A DNA stretch of 33,573 bases from Acidimicrobiia bacterium (GTDB lineage Bacteria; Actinomycetota; Acidimicrobiia; Spongiisociales; ZC4RG35). The translations under genes were made by a program, and so were the position numbers. Below, piece by piece: positions 22,336 through 31,128 of this stretch; within the stretch, counting starts at the first letter, position 1, and every line of letters begins with the position of its first letter. Where the stretch lies: positions 1 to 33,573 of the forward strand of contig WFOA01000008.1 of assembly GCA_015488325.1 (NCBI GenBank), written 5' to 3'. The notes beneath the pieces were generated by a model. It ran no database searches. It was not told the origin of the DNA and saw only the letters and a program-made list of their open reading frames with translations.

Positions 22336-23451
22336 ATGGAACGGAGGCAATTCCTCAAACTGTCGGCGATGGGCGCGCTCGGAGCCACCGCCCTGGCGGC
22401 CTGCGGCACCGGGAACGAGGACCTGGATCAGGCGCTGCAGGACGAGAGTCTGCCCACCTTGAACTGGGAGCTGGCGACGAGCTGGCCGACGGCGCTCGAC
22501 ACGATCTTCGGCGGCGCCCAGACCTTCGCGGACCGGGTGACGGCGATGACCGGCGGGAAGTTCACGATCACCGCCCGGGCCGGTGGTGAGCTGACCAAAC
22601 CCCTGGAGATCCTCCAGTCGGTGCAATCCAAGGGCATTCAGATGGGGCACACCGCCTCCTACTACTACATCGGCCTCAACCCCATCACCGCCTTCGGCAC
22701 GACGCTGCCCTTCGGTTTCACGGCCCGGCAGCAGAACGCTTGGCTCTACAAGGGCGGCGGTCTTGAGCTGCTCCAGCAGGCGTACGCCGAGAAGTTCAAC
22801 GCCATCCAGTTCCCCGCCGGGAACACCGGTGTGCAGATGGGCGGCTGGTTCAACCGGGAGATCAAGTCGAAGAAGGACCTCGAGGGCCTCAAGATGCGGA
22901 TCCCCGGCCTCGGCGGCCAGGTGATGGAACGCCTCGGCGTCACCGTCCAGTTGCTGCCGGGAGGCGAGATCTTCCAGGCCCTGCAGACCGGCGCCATCGA
23001 CGCCACCGAATGGGTCGGCCCCTACGACGACCAGAAGCTGGACTTCCAGTCGGTGACGAAGTTCTACTACTACCCCGGCTGGTGGGAGCCGGGCCCCAGC
23101 CTCGAGGTGCAGATCAACCTCGACGACTGGAACGCGCTCCCCGAGGAGTACCAGGAGGTGATCAAGACGGCGGCGGCGATGGCCAACCAGGACATGCTCG
23201 CCGACTACGACGCCAAGAACACGACGGCGCTGCAGAACCTCATCAACGAGACCGACATCACCTTGCTGCCATTCCCGGACGACGTGATGGAGGCGGCCGA
23301 GGACGAGGCGTTCTCGCTGTTCGACGAGTTCGCCCAGAAGGACGCCGACTTCAAGTCGATCTTCGACCACTGGTCGAAGTTCCGTTCGGAGATCCGCCAG
23401 TGGCACAACCTGGCGGAACGGAGCTACCTGGACTACGAGTCGAGGTTCTGA
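22336..23451 (+). CDS. dctP: TRAP transporter substrate-binding protein DctP (TakP-like)
   Basis: A 371-residue extracytoplasmic solute receptor. The leader carries a twin-arginine-like RRQFLK (3-8) and a lipobox LAAC (Cys 23), so it is probably exported folded and lipid-anchored. The body has the DctP fold: WELATSWPTALDTIFGGAQ (46-64), the specificity region AGNTGVQMGGWFNREIKSKK, the ligand arginine segment LKMRIPGLGG, and DATEWVGPYDD. The phrase YYYPGWWEPGPSLEVQIN matches the TakP/mannitol-chloroaromatic subgroup, which in characterised members binds 2-oxo acids. The ATG at 22336 was chosen because GGGAGGAGG ends at 22331. Its membrane partners lie convergently downstream. Confidence 0.93.
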   Translation: MERRQFLKLSAMGALGATALAACGTGNEDLDQALQDESLPTLNWELATSWPTALDTIFGGAQTFADRVTAMTGGKFTITARAGGELTKPLEILQSVQSKGIQMGHTASYYYIGLNPITAFGTTLPFGFTARQQNAWLYKGGGLELLQQAYAEKFNAIQFPAGNTGVQMGGWFNREIKSKKDLEGLKMRIPGLGGQVMERLGVTVQLLPGGEIFQALQTGAIDATEWVGPYDDQKLDFQSVTKFYYYPGWWEPGPSLEVQINLDDWNALPEEYQEVIKTAAAMANQDMLADYDAKNTTALQNLINETDITLLPFPDDVMEAAEDEAFSLFDEFAQKDADFKSIFDHWSKFRSEIRQWHNLAERSYLDYESRF

Positions 23452-23471
23452 ATTTCGCCAGTCCCCGTATG

Positions 23472-23504
23472 GAGGAGGCCCCGGCAGACGGCCGGGGCCT
23501 CCTC
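23472..23504. terminator. Bidirectional terminator between dctP and dctM
   Basis: A perfect 14-bp stem (GAGGAGGCCCCGGC with GCCGGGGCCTCCTC) and a 5-base loop lie midway between the convergent stops of dctP (23451) and dctM (23531). It is G+C-rich without long T runs. Confidence 0.8.
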
Positions 23505-23530
23505 GCGTCTCGGTTTCGGGGGCAGGGACG

Positions 23531-24889
23531 TCAGGCGAGACCGGAGAGTCCCATCAGCTCGACCAGCCAGGTGACGGTCTGGGGGAACACCATGACGAGG
23601 ACGAGGCCCAGACCCTGGAGGGCCATGAAGGGTAAGGCGCCTTTGTGGATGTCGGCGGTCTTCACCTCCGGCGGCGCCACCGACTGCAGGTAGAACAGCG
23701 AGAACCCGACGGGCGGTGAGATGAACGCCATGTTGAGGTTGATGGCCATCATCACCGCGAACCAGACCAGCAGCGCTCCTCCGAGACCCAGGGCGAGGGC
23801 GGCGGGGACGAACAGGGGCATGACGATGAAGGAGATCTCCAGGAACTCCAGGTTGATGCCCAGCAGGAACACGACGATGTTGGCGACGATGATGAAGGTC
23901 CATTTCCCGCCGGGGAGACCGACCAGCCATTCGGTGACCAGGTCCTGGCCGCCGAGCTGCTGGAAGATCATGGCGAAGAAGGTGGAGGCGAAGAGGATCT
24001 GGAGGACGAGGCTGGTGATGTTGGCGGTGGACCGGGCGGCCTCTTTGATGAGATCCCAGGAGTAGTTCCGGTAGGCGGCCGCCAACAGGACCGACCCGAC
24101 CGCTCCCACCGCCCCGGCCTCCGAGGCGGTGGCGATCCCGAAGAAGATCGAGCCCAACACGGCGAAGATCAGGAAGATCGGAGGCACCACCGAGAAGAAG
24201 GTCTCCTTCGCCAGTGCCCATCCCCCCAGGGTTCGCTCCTCCTTGGGGATCGGGGGTGCCGAACCCGGCTTCACGTAGGCGACGACGATCGTGTACAGGG
24301 CGTAGAGGACCGCCAACATGATGCCGGGGATGAGGGCCCCCGCGAACAGCGCCCCCACCGACACGGGAATGAACTGGGCGAGGACGATGAGGACCAGGCT
24401 GGGGGGGATGAGCTGGGCGAGGGTCCCCGAAGAGATGATCACCCCCGTCGCCAGCTTGTGGTCGTAGCCGTAGCGCACCATCACCGGCAGCGACAGCAGC
24501 CCCATGACGATGACGGTGGCGGCGACGACGCCGGTGGCGGCGGCGAGGAGGGTCCCGACGAAGATGACGGCGACCCCCATCCCGCCCTTCAGCGGCCCCA
24601 TCAGCATCCCGATCGTGGTGAGGAGCCGCTCCGCCAGCCCCGACTTCTCGAAGATGGCGCCCATGAAGACGAAGAAGGGTATGGCGAGGAAGGTGAAGTT
24701 GTTGATCGTGCCGGCGAACCAGTTGTTGAACAGGAGGTTGATGACCTGGGGACGGAGCGCCCCGATGAACCACCCCGCCAGGTAGAAGACGATGGCGGTG
24801 CCGGCGAAGCTGAAGGCGACCGGGTAGCCGACGAGCAGCAGCACCAGGAAGAGGACGAACATGATGATGGCGAGCCACTGACCGAGCAT
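23531..24889 (-). CDS. dctM: TRAP transporter large permease DctM
   Basis: A 452-residue membrane protein with about 12-13 helices, the ion-coupled translocation subunit of the TRAP importer. Family marks are the N-terminal [41 protein letters not shown] (64-83), the hairpin region [20 protein letters not shown] and the late [20 protein letters not shown] with [11 protein letters not shown]. An AGGAGG lies 11 bases before the ATG. It starts 26 bases after dctQ on the same strand, so dctQ-dctM form an operon. The dctP gene that should serve them is on the other strand, across the shared terminator. Confidence 0.95.
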   Translation of the reverse strand: MLGQWLAIIMFVLFLVLLLVGYPVAFSFAGTAIVFYLAGWFIGALRPQVINLLFNNWFAGTINNFTFLAIPFFVFMGAIFEKSGLAERLLTTIGMLMGPLKGGMGVAVIFVGTLLAAATGVVAATVIVMGLLSLPVMVRYGYDHKLATGVIISSGTLAQLIPPSLVLIVLAQFIPVSVGALFAGALIPGIMLAVLYALYTIVVAYVKPGSAPPIPKEERTLGGWALAKETFFSVVPPIFLIFAVLGSIFFGIATASEAGAVGAVGSVLLAAAYRNYSWDLIKEAARSTANITSLVLQILFASTFFAMIFQQLGGQDLVTEWLVGLPGGKWTFIIVANIVVFLLGINLEFLEISFIVMPLFVPAALALGLGGALLVWFAVMMAINLNMAFISPPVGFSLFYLQSVAPPEVKTADIHKGALPFMALQGLGLVLVMVFPQTVTWLVELMGLSGLA

Positions 24890-24915
24890 CTGTCCTTCGA
24901 CCTCCTACCTGGTCG

Positions 24916-25530
24916 TCATTCGAGCCGGAGAGGAGCTTCGTGCTCCTCGTATTCGACGAGTTCGTCGTAGCCGCGGATGATGGCGGCGAGCTTCACCATC
25001 TCGGCGATGGCCTGGATGAGCAACAGGGCGAACGCCACCGGGATCATCGTCTTGATCGGCGCCCGGGGGAGGCCGCTCGGGTCGGGGGACTGCTCGTTGA
25101 GGGCCCAGGATCGGATCACCTGGGGGATCGAGAGCCACAGCCCCATGATGGCGAACGGGATGAGGCCGATGATGTTCCCGATGAAGTCGATCCACGCCTT
25201 GCGTTTCTTTGGCTGGTTGGTGAACCAGAAGTCCACCCGCACGTTGATCTGATGTTTCAAGATGTAGGCGAACCCGAACAGGAAGATGAGGGAGTAGAGG
25301 TACCACTGGGCCTCGATCAGGCCGTTGTTGGTGAGACGGACCCCTACGAACTGTCCGATGTAGCGGAGCAGCACGTTCACGAACCCCACCACCACGGTGG
25401 GGATCACCATCCACTTGGAGAGCCATCCGGTCACTTCGGCGAACCGGTCGGCTCCCCGCTCGTAGGCGAAGGCGAGTCTCCACGCCAGGTTCAGATCCTG
25501 CTGTGAGGCGGGTTCCGCGTTCGTGGTCAT
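24916..25530 (-). CDS. dctQ: TRAP transporter small permease DctQ
   Basis: A 204-residue membrane protein with four helices, the scaffold subunit of the TRAP importer. Visible family features are WMVIPTVVVGFVNVLLRYIGQ (first helix and the following Asn/Arg region), WYLYSLIFLFGFAYILKHQINVRVDFWF (the Q-subunit signature with the conserved HxxVRVD) and a C-terminal helix in IPVAFALLLIQAIAEM. The basic, acidic and His-rich tail is cytosolic. The size and the VRVD motif suit the TakQ/mannitol-type small subunits, in line with the TakP-like DctP. Confidence 0.92.
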   Translation of the reverse strand: MTTNAEPASQQDLNLAWRLAFAYERGADRFAEVTGWLSKWMVIPTVVVGFVNVLLRYIGQFVGVRLTNNGLIEAQWYLYSLIFLFGFAYILKHQINVRVDFWFTNQPKKRKAWIDFIGNIIGLIPFAIMGLWLSIPQVIRSWALNEQSPDPSGLPRAPIKTMIPVAFALLLIQAIAEMVKLAAIIRGYDELVEYEEHEAPLRLE

Positions 25531-25558
25531 CTCCAGAAGCTGGTCGCCATGGGCCGGG

Positions 25559-25564
25559 AGGGTA
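25559..25564 (-). promoter_or_regulatory. -10 box TACCCT for dctQM
   Basis: TACCCT on the minus strand (preceded by TTG) lies 28 bases before the dctQ ATG, next to a short A/T-rich tract at 25566-25575. Confidence 0.5.
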
Positions 25565-25616
25565 CAAGTTTTTTCGGACGCGTGAAGCCGAACGGCGGAG
25601 ATGGCATGCTGGGGCC

Positions 25617-26279
25617 GTGCCCCACGTCGTCTGGGACTGGAACGGAACGTTGTTCGACGATTTCGAACAAGTGGTGGAGGCCGTGAACGAAGGGCTCGTC
25701 CCCTACGGGATCGGCCCGATCGACGCCACCGCCTACCGGGACCACTACACCCGCCCGGTGAAACGGTTCTACGACTCGCTGCTCGGACGTGAGGTCGGAG
25801 AAGACGAATGGGTCGACCTCGACCGGCGGTTCCACGACGCCTACCGTCGGATGCTCGGGTCGGCCCGCCTCGCCGCCGAAGCCGAGCATGCGCTGGCGGA
25901 TCTCGCCGGGCGCGGGGTGACCCAGTCGCTCCTGTCGATGTATCCCCATGACGAACTCGTGGAGCTGGTGGAACGGTTCGAGCTGGGATCCTGGTTCGTG
26001 GCGGTCGACGGTCTACGGGGATCCTCGGGCGACCGCAAAGCCGGCCACCTGGCCGCCCACCTCGGGAGCCTCGGTGTCGACCCGGCGACGGTGCTCCTCG
26101 TCGGCGACGCCCTCGACGACGCCGAGGCGGCCGCCGCCGTCGGAGCGGCCTGCGTCCTCTACCACAGCGGCTCCCATCACCGTCAGCAGCTGGAGGCCGC
26201 CGGGGTGCCGGTCATCGAGTCCCTGATCGACGTCGTCCACCATCTCCCGCCGGTTCAGAGCAGCGGAAGCCGCTCGTAG
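25617..26279 (+). CDS. HAD-superfamily phosphatase with DxN nucleophile motif
   Basis: A 220-residue HAD hydrolase of the Gph/pyrophosphatase-like group. Motif I is WDWNGTLFDD (6-15), with D7 as nucleophile but Asn at position 9 where most HAD phosphatases have the acid/base Asp. Motif II is in SLLSMYP, the Lys is in GDRKAGHL and motif IV is LVGDALDDAEAA. The helical cap lies between about 20 and 95. WDWNGTL is a recurring variant in actinobacterial HAD proteins, so activity may be altered rather than lost. The substrate is unknown. The GTG was chosen because the domain begins at once and CATGCT lies six bases upstream. Its last 25 bases overlap the end of the convergent DUF1501 gene. Confidence 0.83.
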   Translation: MPHVVWDWNGTLFDDFEQVVEAVNEGLVPYGIGPIDATAYRDHYTRPVKRFYDSLLGREVGEDEWVDLDRRFHDAYRRMLGSARLAAEAEHALADLAGRGVTQSLLSMYPHDELVELVERFELGSWFVAVDGLRGSSGDRKAGHLAAHLGSLGVDPATVLLVGDALDDAEAAAAVGAACVLYHSGSHHRQQLEAAGVPVIESLIDVVHHLPPVQSSGSRS

Positions 26280-27547
26280 GTCGCGCCCAGCACCTCGTCG
26301 GCGTCGGCCTGCAACCAGCGGTCCAGCACCGTCGCGTAGACGGAGCGGTAGTCGACGCTGTGGGCCAGGTTGCCCGCCGGGTCGAGCCGGGAGAGATCCG
26401 GCGCCTCGCCGTACCGGCCGCCTCGCACCGTGGGGCCGATCACCAGGTGGGGGGCGGCCGTCCCGTGGTCGGTCCCCGAGCCGTTGTCCCGGACCCGGCG
26501 CCCGAACTCGGAGGCGGTGACGAGGAGCACCCGGTCGGCCGCACCCGACGACTCCAGGGTCTGGAAGAAACGGTCGACGGCTTCGTCGAGTTGGCCCATG
26601 AGCTGTTGGTGGCGACTCAGCTCCCCCTGGTGGGTGTCGAAGTCGCCGAAGCCGTGTACGTAGATGACCCGGGGAGCGGTCGTCGACATGACGAGCTGGG
26701 CCGCCAGATCGAGCTGGTCGACGAGGCCCGCACGGCGTCGCCGTCGTCTGCGCCCCGTGTCGCCCCCCTCACCGAAGGCGCCTTCCAGTTCACCCCGGGC
26801 GGCGACGCTGGCGGCGATGGCGGTCCGCACCCCGTCGAGGTCGATCGTCGCCGGGTCTTCCGCCGCGAAGCCTTCCCACATCGACATGAGTTCGTCGCTC
26901 GTGTCGATCCACGGCGGCAGATCCGGGGAGAGGCCGGAGGCGTCGGCGATGGCGACCACGTACGAGGCGTTCCCCAGCATGGCCCGGGAGGGGCCGGGGC
27001 CGATGGTGATCCCGGCCAGAGGCTCGGTGTATCCGACCGTACCGTCGAGGAACCGGCCCAGCCATCCGGAGTTGTCGCTCCCGCCGGGACGTGCCGTCCA
27101 CCACGTCTCCATCGAGATGAAATGGGACAGGTTCGGGTCGGGGACGCCGACGCCTTCGACGATCGCCACGTCGCCGTCGGCGTAGCGGCGGGCGAGCCGC
27201 GGGAGGGAGGGGTGGAACCCGACTTCGCCGTCGAGGTCGATCGGGTCGGTGATGCGGATGCTGCGGCGGAGGTCGTAGTAGCGACCGTCGGCATGGGGGA
27301 CGACCATGTTGAGGCCGTCGTTGCCGCCTCCCATCTCGACGACGACGAGGGTGCGCCCTTCGGCGCCCCCGAAGGTGCCGGGGGGTGGAGCGGCAGACGG
27401 GTCGGTGGTGGGACTGGTCGGGTCGGGCCGGTACACAGAGACCGTCTGGTCGTTGCAGGCGGCGAGGACCACGGTCGCACCGAGACCGACGAGGAAACGG
27501 CGTCTCGTGACGAAGGGACAGCTCGAGGGCTCGGGTGGGACGGTCAT
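26255..27547 (-). CDS. DUF1501 family exported protein
   Basis: A 430-residue protein of the DUF1501 (sulfatase-like) family. The N-terminus has a twin-arginine motif (TRRRFLVGLG, 14-23) and a lipobox LAAC (Cys 31), which suggests Tat export and lipid anchoring. After a Pro/Thr-rich linker the domain starts LVVVEMGGGNDGLNMVVPH. Later come the family marks HFISMETWW and the metal-site-like regions VIYVHGFGDFDTH, VTASEFGRRVRDN and GTDHGTAAPHLVIG. An arginine run (seven Arg codons) sits in a loop near two-thirds of the length. DUF1501 and DUF1800 genes are nearly always adjacent, but their role is not established. The ATG overlaps the stop of the DUF1800 gene (ATGA). Confidence 0.88.
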   Translation of the reverse strand: MTVPPEPSSCPFVTRRRFLVGLGATVVLAACNDQTVSVYRPDPTSPTTDPSAAPPPGTFGGAEGRTLVVVEMGGGNDGLNMVVPHADGRYYDLRRSIRITDPIDLDGEVGFHPSLPRLARRYADGDVAIVEGVGVPDPNLSHFISMETWWTARPGGSDNSGWLGRFLDGTVGYTEPLAGITIGPGPSRAMLGNASYVVAIADASGLSPDLPPWIDTSDELMSMWEGFAAEDPATIDLDGVRTAIAASVAARGELEGAFGEGGDTGRRRRRRRAGLVDQLDLAAQLVMSTTAPRVIYVHGFGDFDTHQGELSRHQQLMGQLDEAVDRFFQTLESSGAADRVLLVTASEFGRRVRDNGSGTDHGTAAPHLVIGPTVRGGRYGEAPDLSRLDPAGNLAHSVDYRSVYATVLDRWLQADADEVLGATYERLPLL

Positions 27548-28785
27548 GTCAGGGCGTACTCCGGCGAGTTGAACGCGAGGGCGACCCGGACGGCCCCGCC
27601 TGGTGCACGGTCGAGCACCGCCCTGGTGGGGGCGGAGACGTCGGCGAGGCCGAGCCGGAACAGGGTGTCGTCGGTGGAGAGCTCCGGCGGGTTCGGGACC
27701 GCCCGCAGCATGTCGAAGGCGTGGACGAGCTGGTACGGGCCGAGGAGGGCCCGGCCCCGGGGGAACCCGGCCGGGTTGGGAGGGTTGAAGGGGAGGTAGT
27801 CGAGGCCGTGGAGGACGAGCACGGCTTCGGCGGGCACGTCCCCGCCGGGGGAGAACCCTTGGAGGAGTCCGACGAGGCGTTCCACCGGGGTGCGGACCTT
27901 GGTCCGAAGGGCCTCGGGGGAGACGAACGCCGGTGTCGAGACGATCCCTTCGACCAGGGCCATGATCCGGTAGTCGGCCCGGAACCGGGCGGCGAGCGCC
28001 TCCAAGGTGGTTGCATCCGGTTCGAGGCCGACCAGCTCCAGGTACAGCTTTCGGGCGATGAAGCTGGCGGTGGCGGGCTGTTCGAGCAGCAGGTCGATGA
28101 ACTGGGGGAGGTCGAAGGCACCGGTTCTGCCCAGCAGCGTCTTCGTGCCGGCGTCGTGACGCCGAGGGAGCAGGAACGACTCCCACGGGGGAATCCCGGC
28201 GGCGACCCGTTGGATCCGTCGAATGTACGGGATGTTCACCACCCAGCCGGTCAGGGCCCGGGCTGCTTCGGTGATGTCGGTCTGGGTGTAGTTGCCCGGA
28301 CCCATCGTGTGGAGCTCCATCACCTCCCGGGCGTAGTTCTCGTTGGGCGCGTCGGCGGCGTTGTAGATCCCGTCCAGGTAGATGAGCATGGCGCCGTCGG
28401 TGGCGATCGCCGACAGCAGGTCACGGAACGACCCCGTTGCCAGACGCCGGAGTGTGAGGTGTTGGCGCCACATGAGATACGGGATCCGAACCTTGCGGAG
28501 CGCGGTGGCGAAATGGTCGTGCCAGAACCAGATGAGCCGCTCCTCGACGGGTCGGGTGGTGGCTGCCATCTGTGACAGCCACCAGCGGAGGACGTCGGCG
28601 ATCCGGGCCGGGTCCTCGGCGTCGTCCCGGTCCAGGGGTACCTCCATGGCGGGCGGTGTGGCGGGCTCCGCCGACAGGTCGAGGGCCCGGGCGACGGCCT
28701 CGTCGGTGTCGGAGACCGTCGCCGCCAGGTCGGGGTGGGGACCCATCCCGAGACGCCGGAAGACGTGGAAGATCTGCTCCTGCAC
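27544..28785 (-). CDS. DUF1800 family protein
   Basis: A 413-residue protein of the DUF1800 family, partner of the downstream DUF1501 protein. Typical blocks are FHVFRRLGMGPHPDLA near the start, RLIWFWHDHFATAL with its conserved His/Asp, NENYAREVMELHTMGPGNYTQ (the family signature), ITEAARALTGW, and late PVERLVGLL. GTG at 28785 was chosen because the family homology begins right after it, although GGAAGG lies unusually close. Longer starts would run into the glpX gene. The open frame continues upstream without family resemblance. It lies 80 bases after glpX and could be co-transcribed with it. Confidence 0.82.
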   Translation of the reverse strand: MQEQIFHVFRRLGMGPHPDLAATVSDTDEAVARALDLSAEPATPPAMEVPLDRDDAEDPARIADVLRWWLSQMAATTRPVEERLIWFWHDHFATALRKVRIPYLMWRQHLTLRRLATGSFRDLLSAIATDGAMLIYLDGIYNAADAPNENYAREVMELHTMGPGNYTQTDITEAARALTGWVVNIPYIRRIQRVAAGIPPWESFLLPRRHDAGTKTLLGRTGAFDLPQFIDLLLEQPATASFIARKLYLELVGLEPDATTLEALAARFRADYRIMALVEGIVSTPAFVSPEALRTKVRTPVERLVGLLQGFSPGGDVPAEAVLVLHGLDYLPFNPPNPAGFPRGRALLGPYQLVHAFDMLRAVPNPPELSTDDTLFRLGLADVSAPTRAVLDRAPGGAVRVALAFNSPEYALT

Positions 28786-28865
28786 CCTTCCACCTTCGGT
28801 CGGGAATGTCAGAAGAGTGTGAAACAGACCGAAAAGGACGTCGACGACGCCGGCGAACCCTCCGG

Positions 28866-29852
28866 TCAATCCAGGGTGGTCACCCCGATCTCCCGGAGCT
28901 TGCGGAAGTTGTGGTAGGCGTCCATGTAGCGGATCGATCCCGTCCGGGACCGCATCATCACCGAATGGGTGACCGCCGAATCGGCCCGGAACTGGACACC
29001 CCTCAGGAACTCCCCGGTCGTCACCCCCGTCGCCGCGAAGAAGACGTTGTCGCCGCCGACGAGGTCTTCGGTGTCCATCACCTGGTCGAGGTCGAGCCCG
29101 TTGTCTCTGGCCCACTGTCGCTCCGAGTCGTCTCGGGGCCACAGACGGCATTGGATCTCACCGTCCATGCAGCGCAGCGCCGCCGCCGCCAGCACCGCCT
29201 CGGGTGAACCGCCGATCCCCAACATCAGGTCGATCTCCGAGTCGGGTCGGGCGGTGGCGATGGCCGCCGACACGTCCCCGTCTTGGATGAGCCGGATCCG
29301 GGCTCCGGCGGCCCTCACCGCCCGGATGTAGTGCTCGTTGCGGGGACGGTCGAGGATGATCACCGTCAGGTCGTTGACGTCGGCTCCCTTCGCCTTGGCG
29401 ACCCGTGCCAGGTTCCTGTCGACGGGGGCGTCGAGGTCGATCATCCCGGCCGCTTCGGGACCGACGGCGATCTTGTCCATGTAGACGAGGCTCCCCGGCG
29501 CATACATGGTGCCCCGCTCGGAGACGGCGATCACCGACAGGGCACCGGGGAGCCCGAGGGCGGTGAGGCGGGTGCCGTCGATCGGGTCGACGGCGATGTC
29601 CACCTTGGGACCCTTGCCCGTTCCGACCCGCTCCCCGTTGAAGAGCATCGGAGCCGCGTCCTTCTCCCCTTCGCCGATCACCACCATGCCGTCGAGGTCG
29701 ATGGTGGTGAGGTGGGCGCGCATCCCGTCGACGGCGGCCTGGTCGGCCGCCTCTTTGTCGCCTCGGCCCTGCCAGCGGGCGGCCGCCATGGCGGCAGTCT
29801 CCGTCACCCGGACGAGGTCGAGGCCGAAGTTGCGGTCGGGGACTTCGATCAT
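28866..29852 (-). CDS. glpX: Fructose-1,6-bisphosphatase class II
   Basis: A 328-residue cytosolic enzyme that removes the C1 phosphate of fructose 1,6-bisphosphate in gluconeogenesis. The metal motifs are IGEGEKDAAPML (59-70) and DPIDGTRLTA (89-98). Other GlpX blocks are PVDRNLARVAKAKG, VTVIILDRPRN-like (LTVIILDRPRN), RLIQDGDVSAAI, LMLGIGGSPEAVLAAAALRC, and the C-terminal FFAATGVTTGEFLRGV with SVMMRSRTGSIRYMDAYH. It is the standard actinobacterial FBPase. The ATG overlaps the thiolase stop by four bases (ATGA), so glpX is the second gene of an operon that begins with a thiolase, an unusual pairing. Confidence 0.97.
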   Translation of the reverse strand: MIEVPDRNFGLDLVRVTETAAMAAARWQGRGDKEAADQAAVDGMRAHLTTIDLDGMVVIGEGEKDAAPMLFNGERVGTGKGPKVDIAVDPIDGTRLTALGLPGALSVIAVSERGTMYAPGSLVYMDKIAVGPEAAGMIDLDAPVDRNLARVAKAKGADVNDLTVIILDRPRNEHYIRAVRAAGARIRLIQDGDVSAAIATARPDSEIDLMLGIGGSPEAVLAAAALRCMDGEIQCRLWPRDDSERQWARDNGLDLDQVMDTEDLVGGDNVFFAATGVTTGEFLRGVQFRADSAVTHSVMMRSRTGSIRYMDAYHNFRKLREIGVTTLD

Positions 29853-31030
29853 GCCGGCACCTCGACGATCAGGGCGTCGCCCTGTCCGCCTCCGCCGCAC
29901 AGCGCCACCGCACCGACCCCTCCGCCCCGTCGACGGAGGGCGTTGACGAGGGTGACGACGAGACGGGCACCGGTGGCGCCGATCGGGTGACCGAGGGCCA
30001 CGGCACCGCCGTGGACGTTGACCCGGTCCTCGGGGAGGTCGAGCATCCGGGCCGACCACAACGCCACGGCGGCGAAGGCTTCGTTGATCTCGACGAGGTC
30101 GAGGTCCTTCGCCGACATGCCTGCCCGCTTCAGGGCGACCCTGAGGGCTTCGGCGGGACGTTCATGCAAGGTGGCGTCCACCCCGCCGATCTGGCCGTAG
30201 GCGAGGATCCGGGCGAGGATGGGGGCGCCGGCCGCCTCGGCGGCCTGGCGTTCCGCCACGACGACCGCGGCCGCCCCGTCGGAGATCTGGGAGGCGTTCC
30301 CGGCGGTGATGGTGCCGTCGGCGGTGAAGGCGGGGCGGAGACGGCCGAGGGACTCGATGGTGGTCCCGGGGCGGATCCCCTCGTCGACGGCGACCTCCAC
30401 CGGGTCGCCTCGGCGTTGAGGCACGGAGACGGGGACGATCTCGTCGGCGAACGCCCCAGCTTCCTGGGCGGCGAAGGCCCGTTCGTGGCTGCGGGCCGCC
30501 CAGGCGTCCTGGGTCGCCCGGTCGATGCCGAGCTGTTCGTTCTTCGCGTCGGAGGACTCACCCATCGTGCAGTGGTCGAAGGCGCAGAAGAGGCCGTCGT
30601 GCTGCAGGACGTCCACCATCGTGACGTCACCCATCCGGGCACCCCACCGCAGCTCACGCACCACATACGGGGCGTTGGACATCGACTCCATCCCTCCGGC
30701 GACCACGAAGGTGGCGTCGCCGAGGCGGATCGCCCTGGCGGCCAACCCGACGGCGGCGAGACCCGACAGGCACACCTTGTTGACGGTGATCGACGGCACG
30801 GTCATCGCCAGGCCGCCCCGCACCGCCGCCTGGCGGGCGGTGATCTGGCCTTCGCCCGCCTGAAGAACCTGACCGAAGACGACCTCGTCGACGAGTCCGG
30901 GTTCGACGCCGGAACGCTCGAGGGCGCCGGCGATGGCGACGCCGCCCAGATCGACGGCTCGGACCGCGGCGAGTGCCCCTCCGTAGCGTCCGATCGGAGT
31001 CCGGGCGATCCCGGTGATGACGGGTTCCAT
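29849..31030 (-). CDS. Acetyl-CoA C-acetyltransferase (thiolase)
   Basis: A 393-residue thiolase that joins or splits acyl-CoA with acetyl-CoA. The nucleophile is C87 in VNKVCLSGLAAVG. The catalytic His is in GGAVALGHPIGATGARL and the second Cys is in ALCGGGGQGDALI. FAADEIVPVSVPQR-like and NEAFAAVALWS blocks are also normal. It matches the AtoB/biosynthetic and degradative thiolase II group; the exact chain length is not visible. The ATG was chosen because AGGAGG ends eight bases upstream; a GTG three codons earlier is too close to that site. The family fits fatty-acid or ketone-body metabolism. Confidence 0.93.
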   Translation of the reverse strand: MEPVITGIARTPIGRYGGALAAVRAVDLGGVAIAGALERSGVEPGLVDEVVFGQVLQAGEGQITARQAAVRGGLAMTVPSITVNKVCLSGLAAVGLAARAIRLGDATFVVAGGMESMSNAPYVVRELRWGARMGDVTMVDVLQHDGLFCAFDHCTMGESSDAKNEQLGIDRATQDAWAARSHERAFAAQEAGAFADEIVPVSVPQRRGDPVEVAVDEGIRPGTTIESLGRLRPAFTADGTITAGNASQISDGAAAVVVAERQAAEAAGAPILARILAYGQIGGVDATLHERPAEALRVALKRAGMSAKDLDLVEINEAFAAVALWSARMLDLPEDRVNVHGGAVALGHPIGATGARLVVTLVNALRRRGGGVGAVALCGGGGQGDALIVEVPA

Positions 31031-31052
31031 GTGCGACACCTCCTCCCCCGAA

Positions 31053-31058
31053 AGCCTA
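31053..31058 (-). promoter_or_regulatory. -10 box TAGGCT for the thiolase operon
   Basis: TAGGCT on the minus strand lies 22 bases before the thiolase ATG, with the GGAGGAGG ribosome binding site between. It probably drives thiolase-glpX and possibly the DUF pair. Confidence 0.5.
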
Positions 31059-31088
31059 CCGGCACACGGGCGGGCCGTTCCGGGCCGG

Positions 31089-31094
31089 TAACCT
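31089..31094 (+). promoter_or_regulatory. -10 box TAACCT for the epimerase gene
   Basis: TAACCT lies 34 bases before the ATG. The leader contains a CCCGGG/CCCGGG hairpin with an 8-base loop and no clear ribosome binding site. Confidence 0.4.
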
Positions 31095-31128
31095 GATGGT
31101 CCCCCGGGCGGTCAGACCCGGGTAGACG

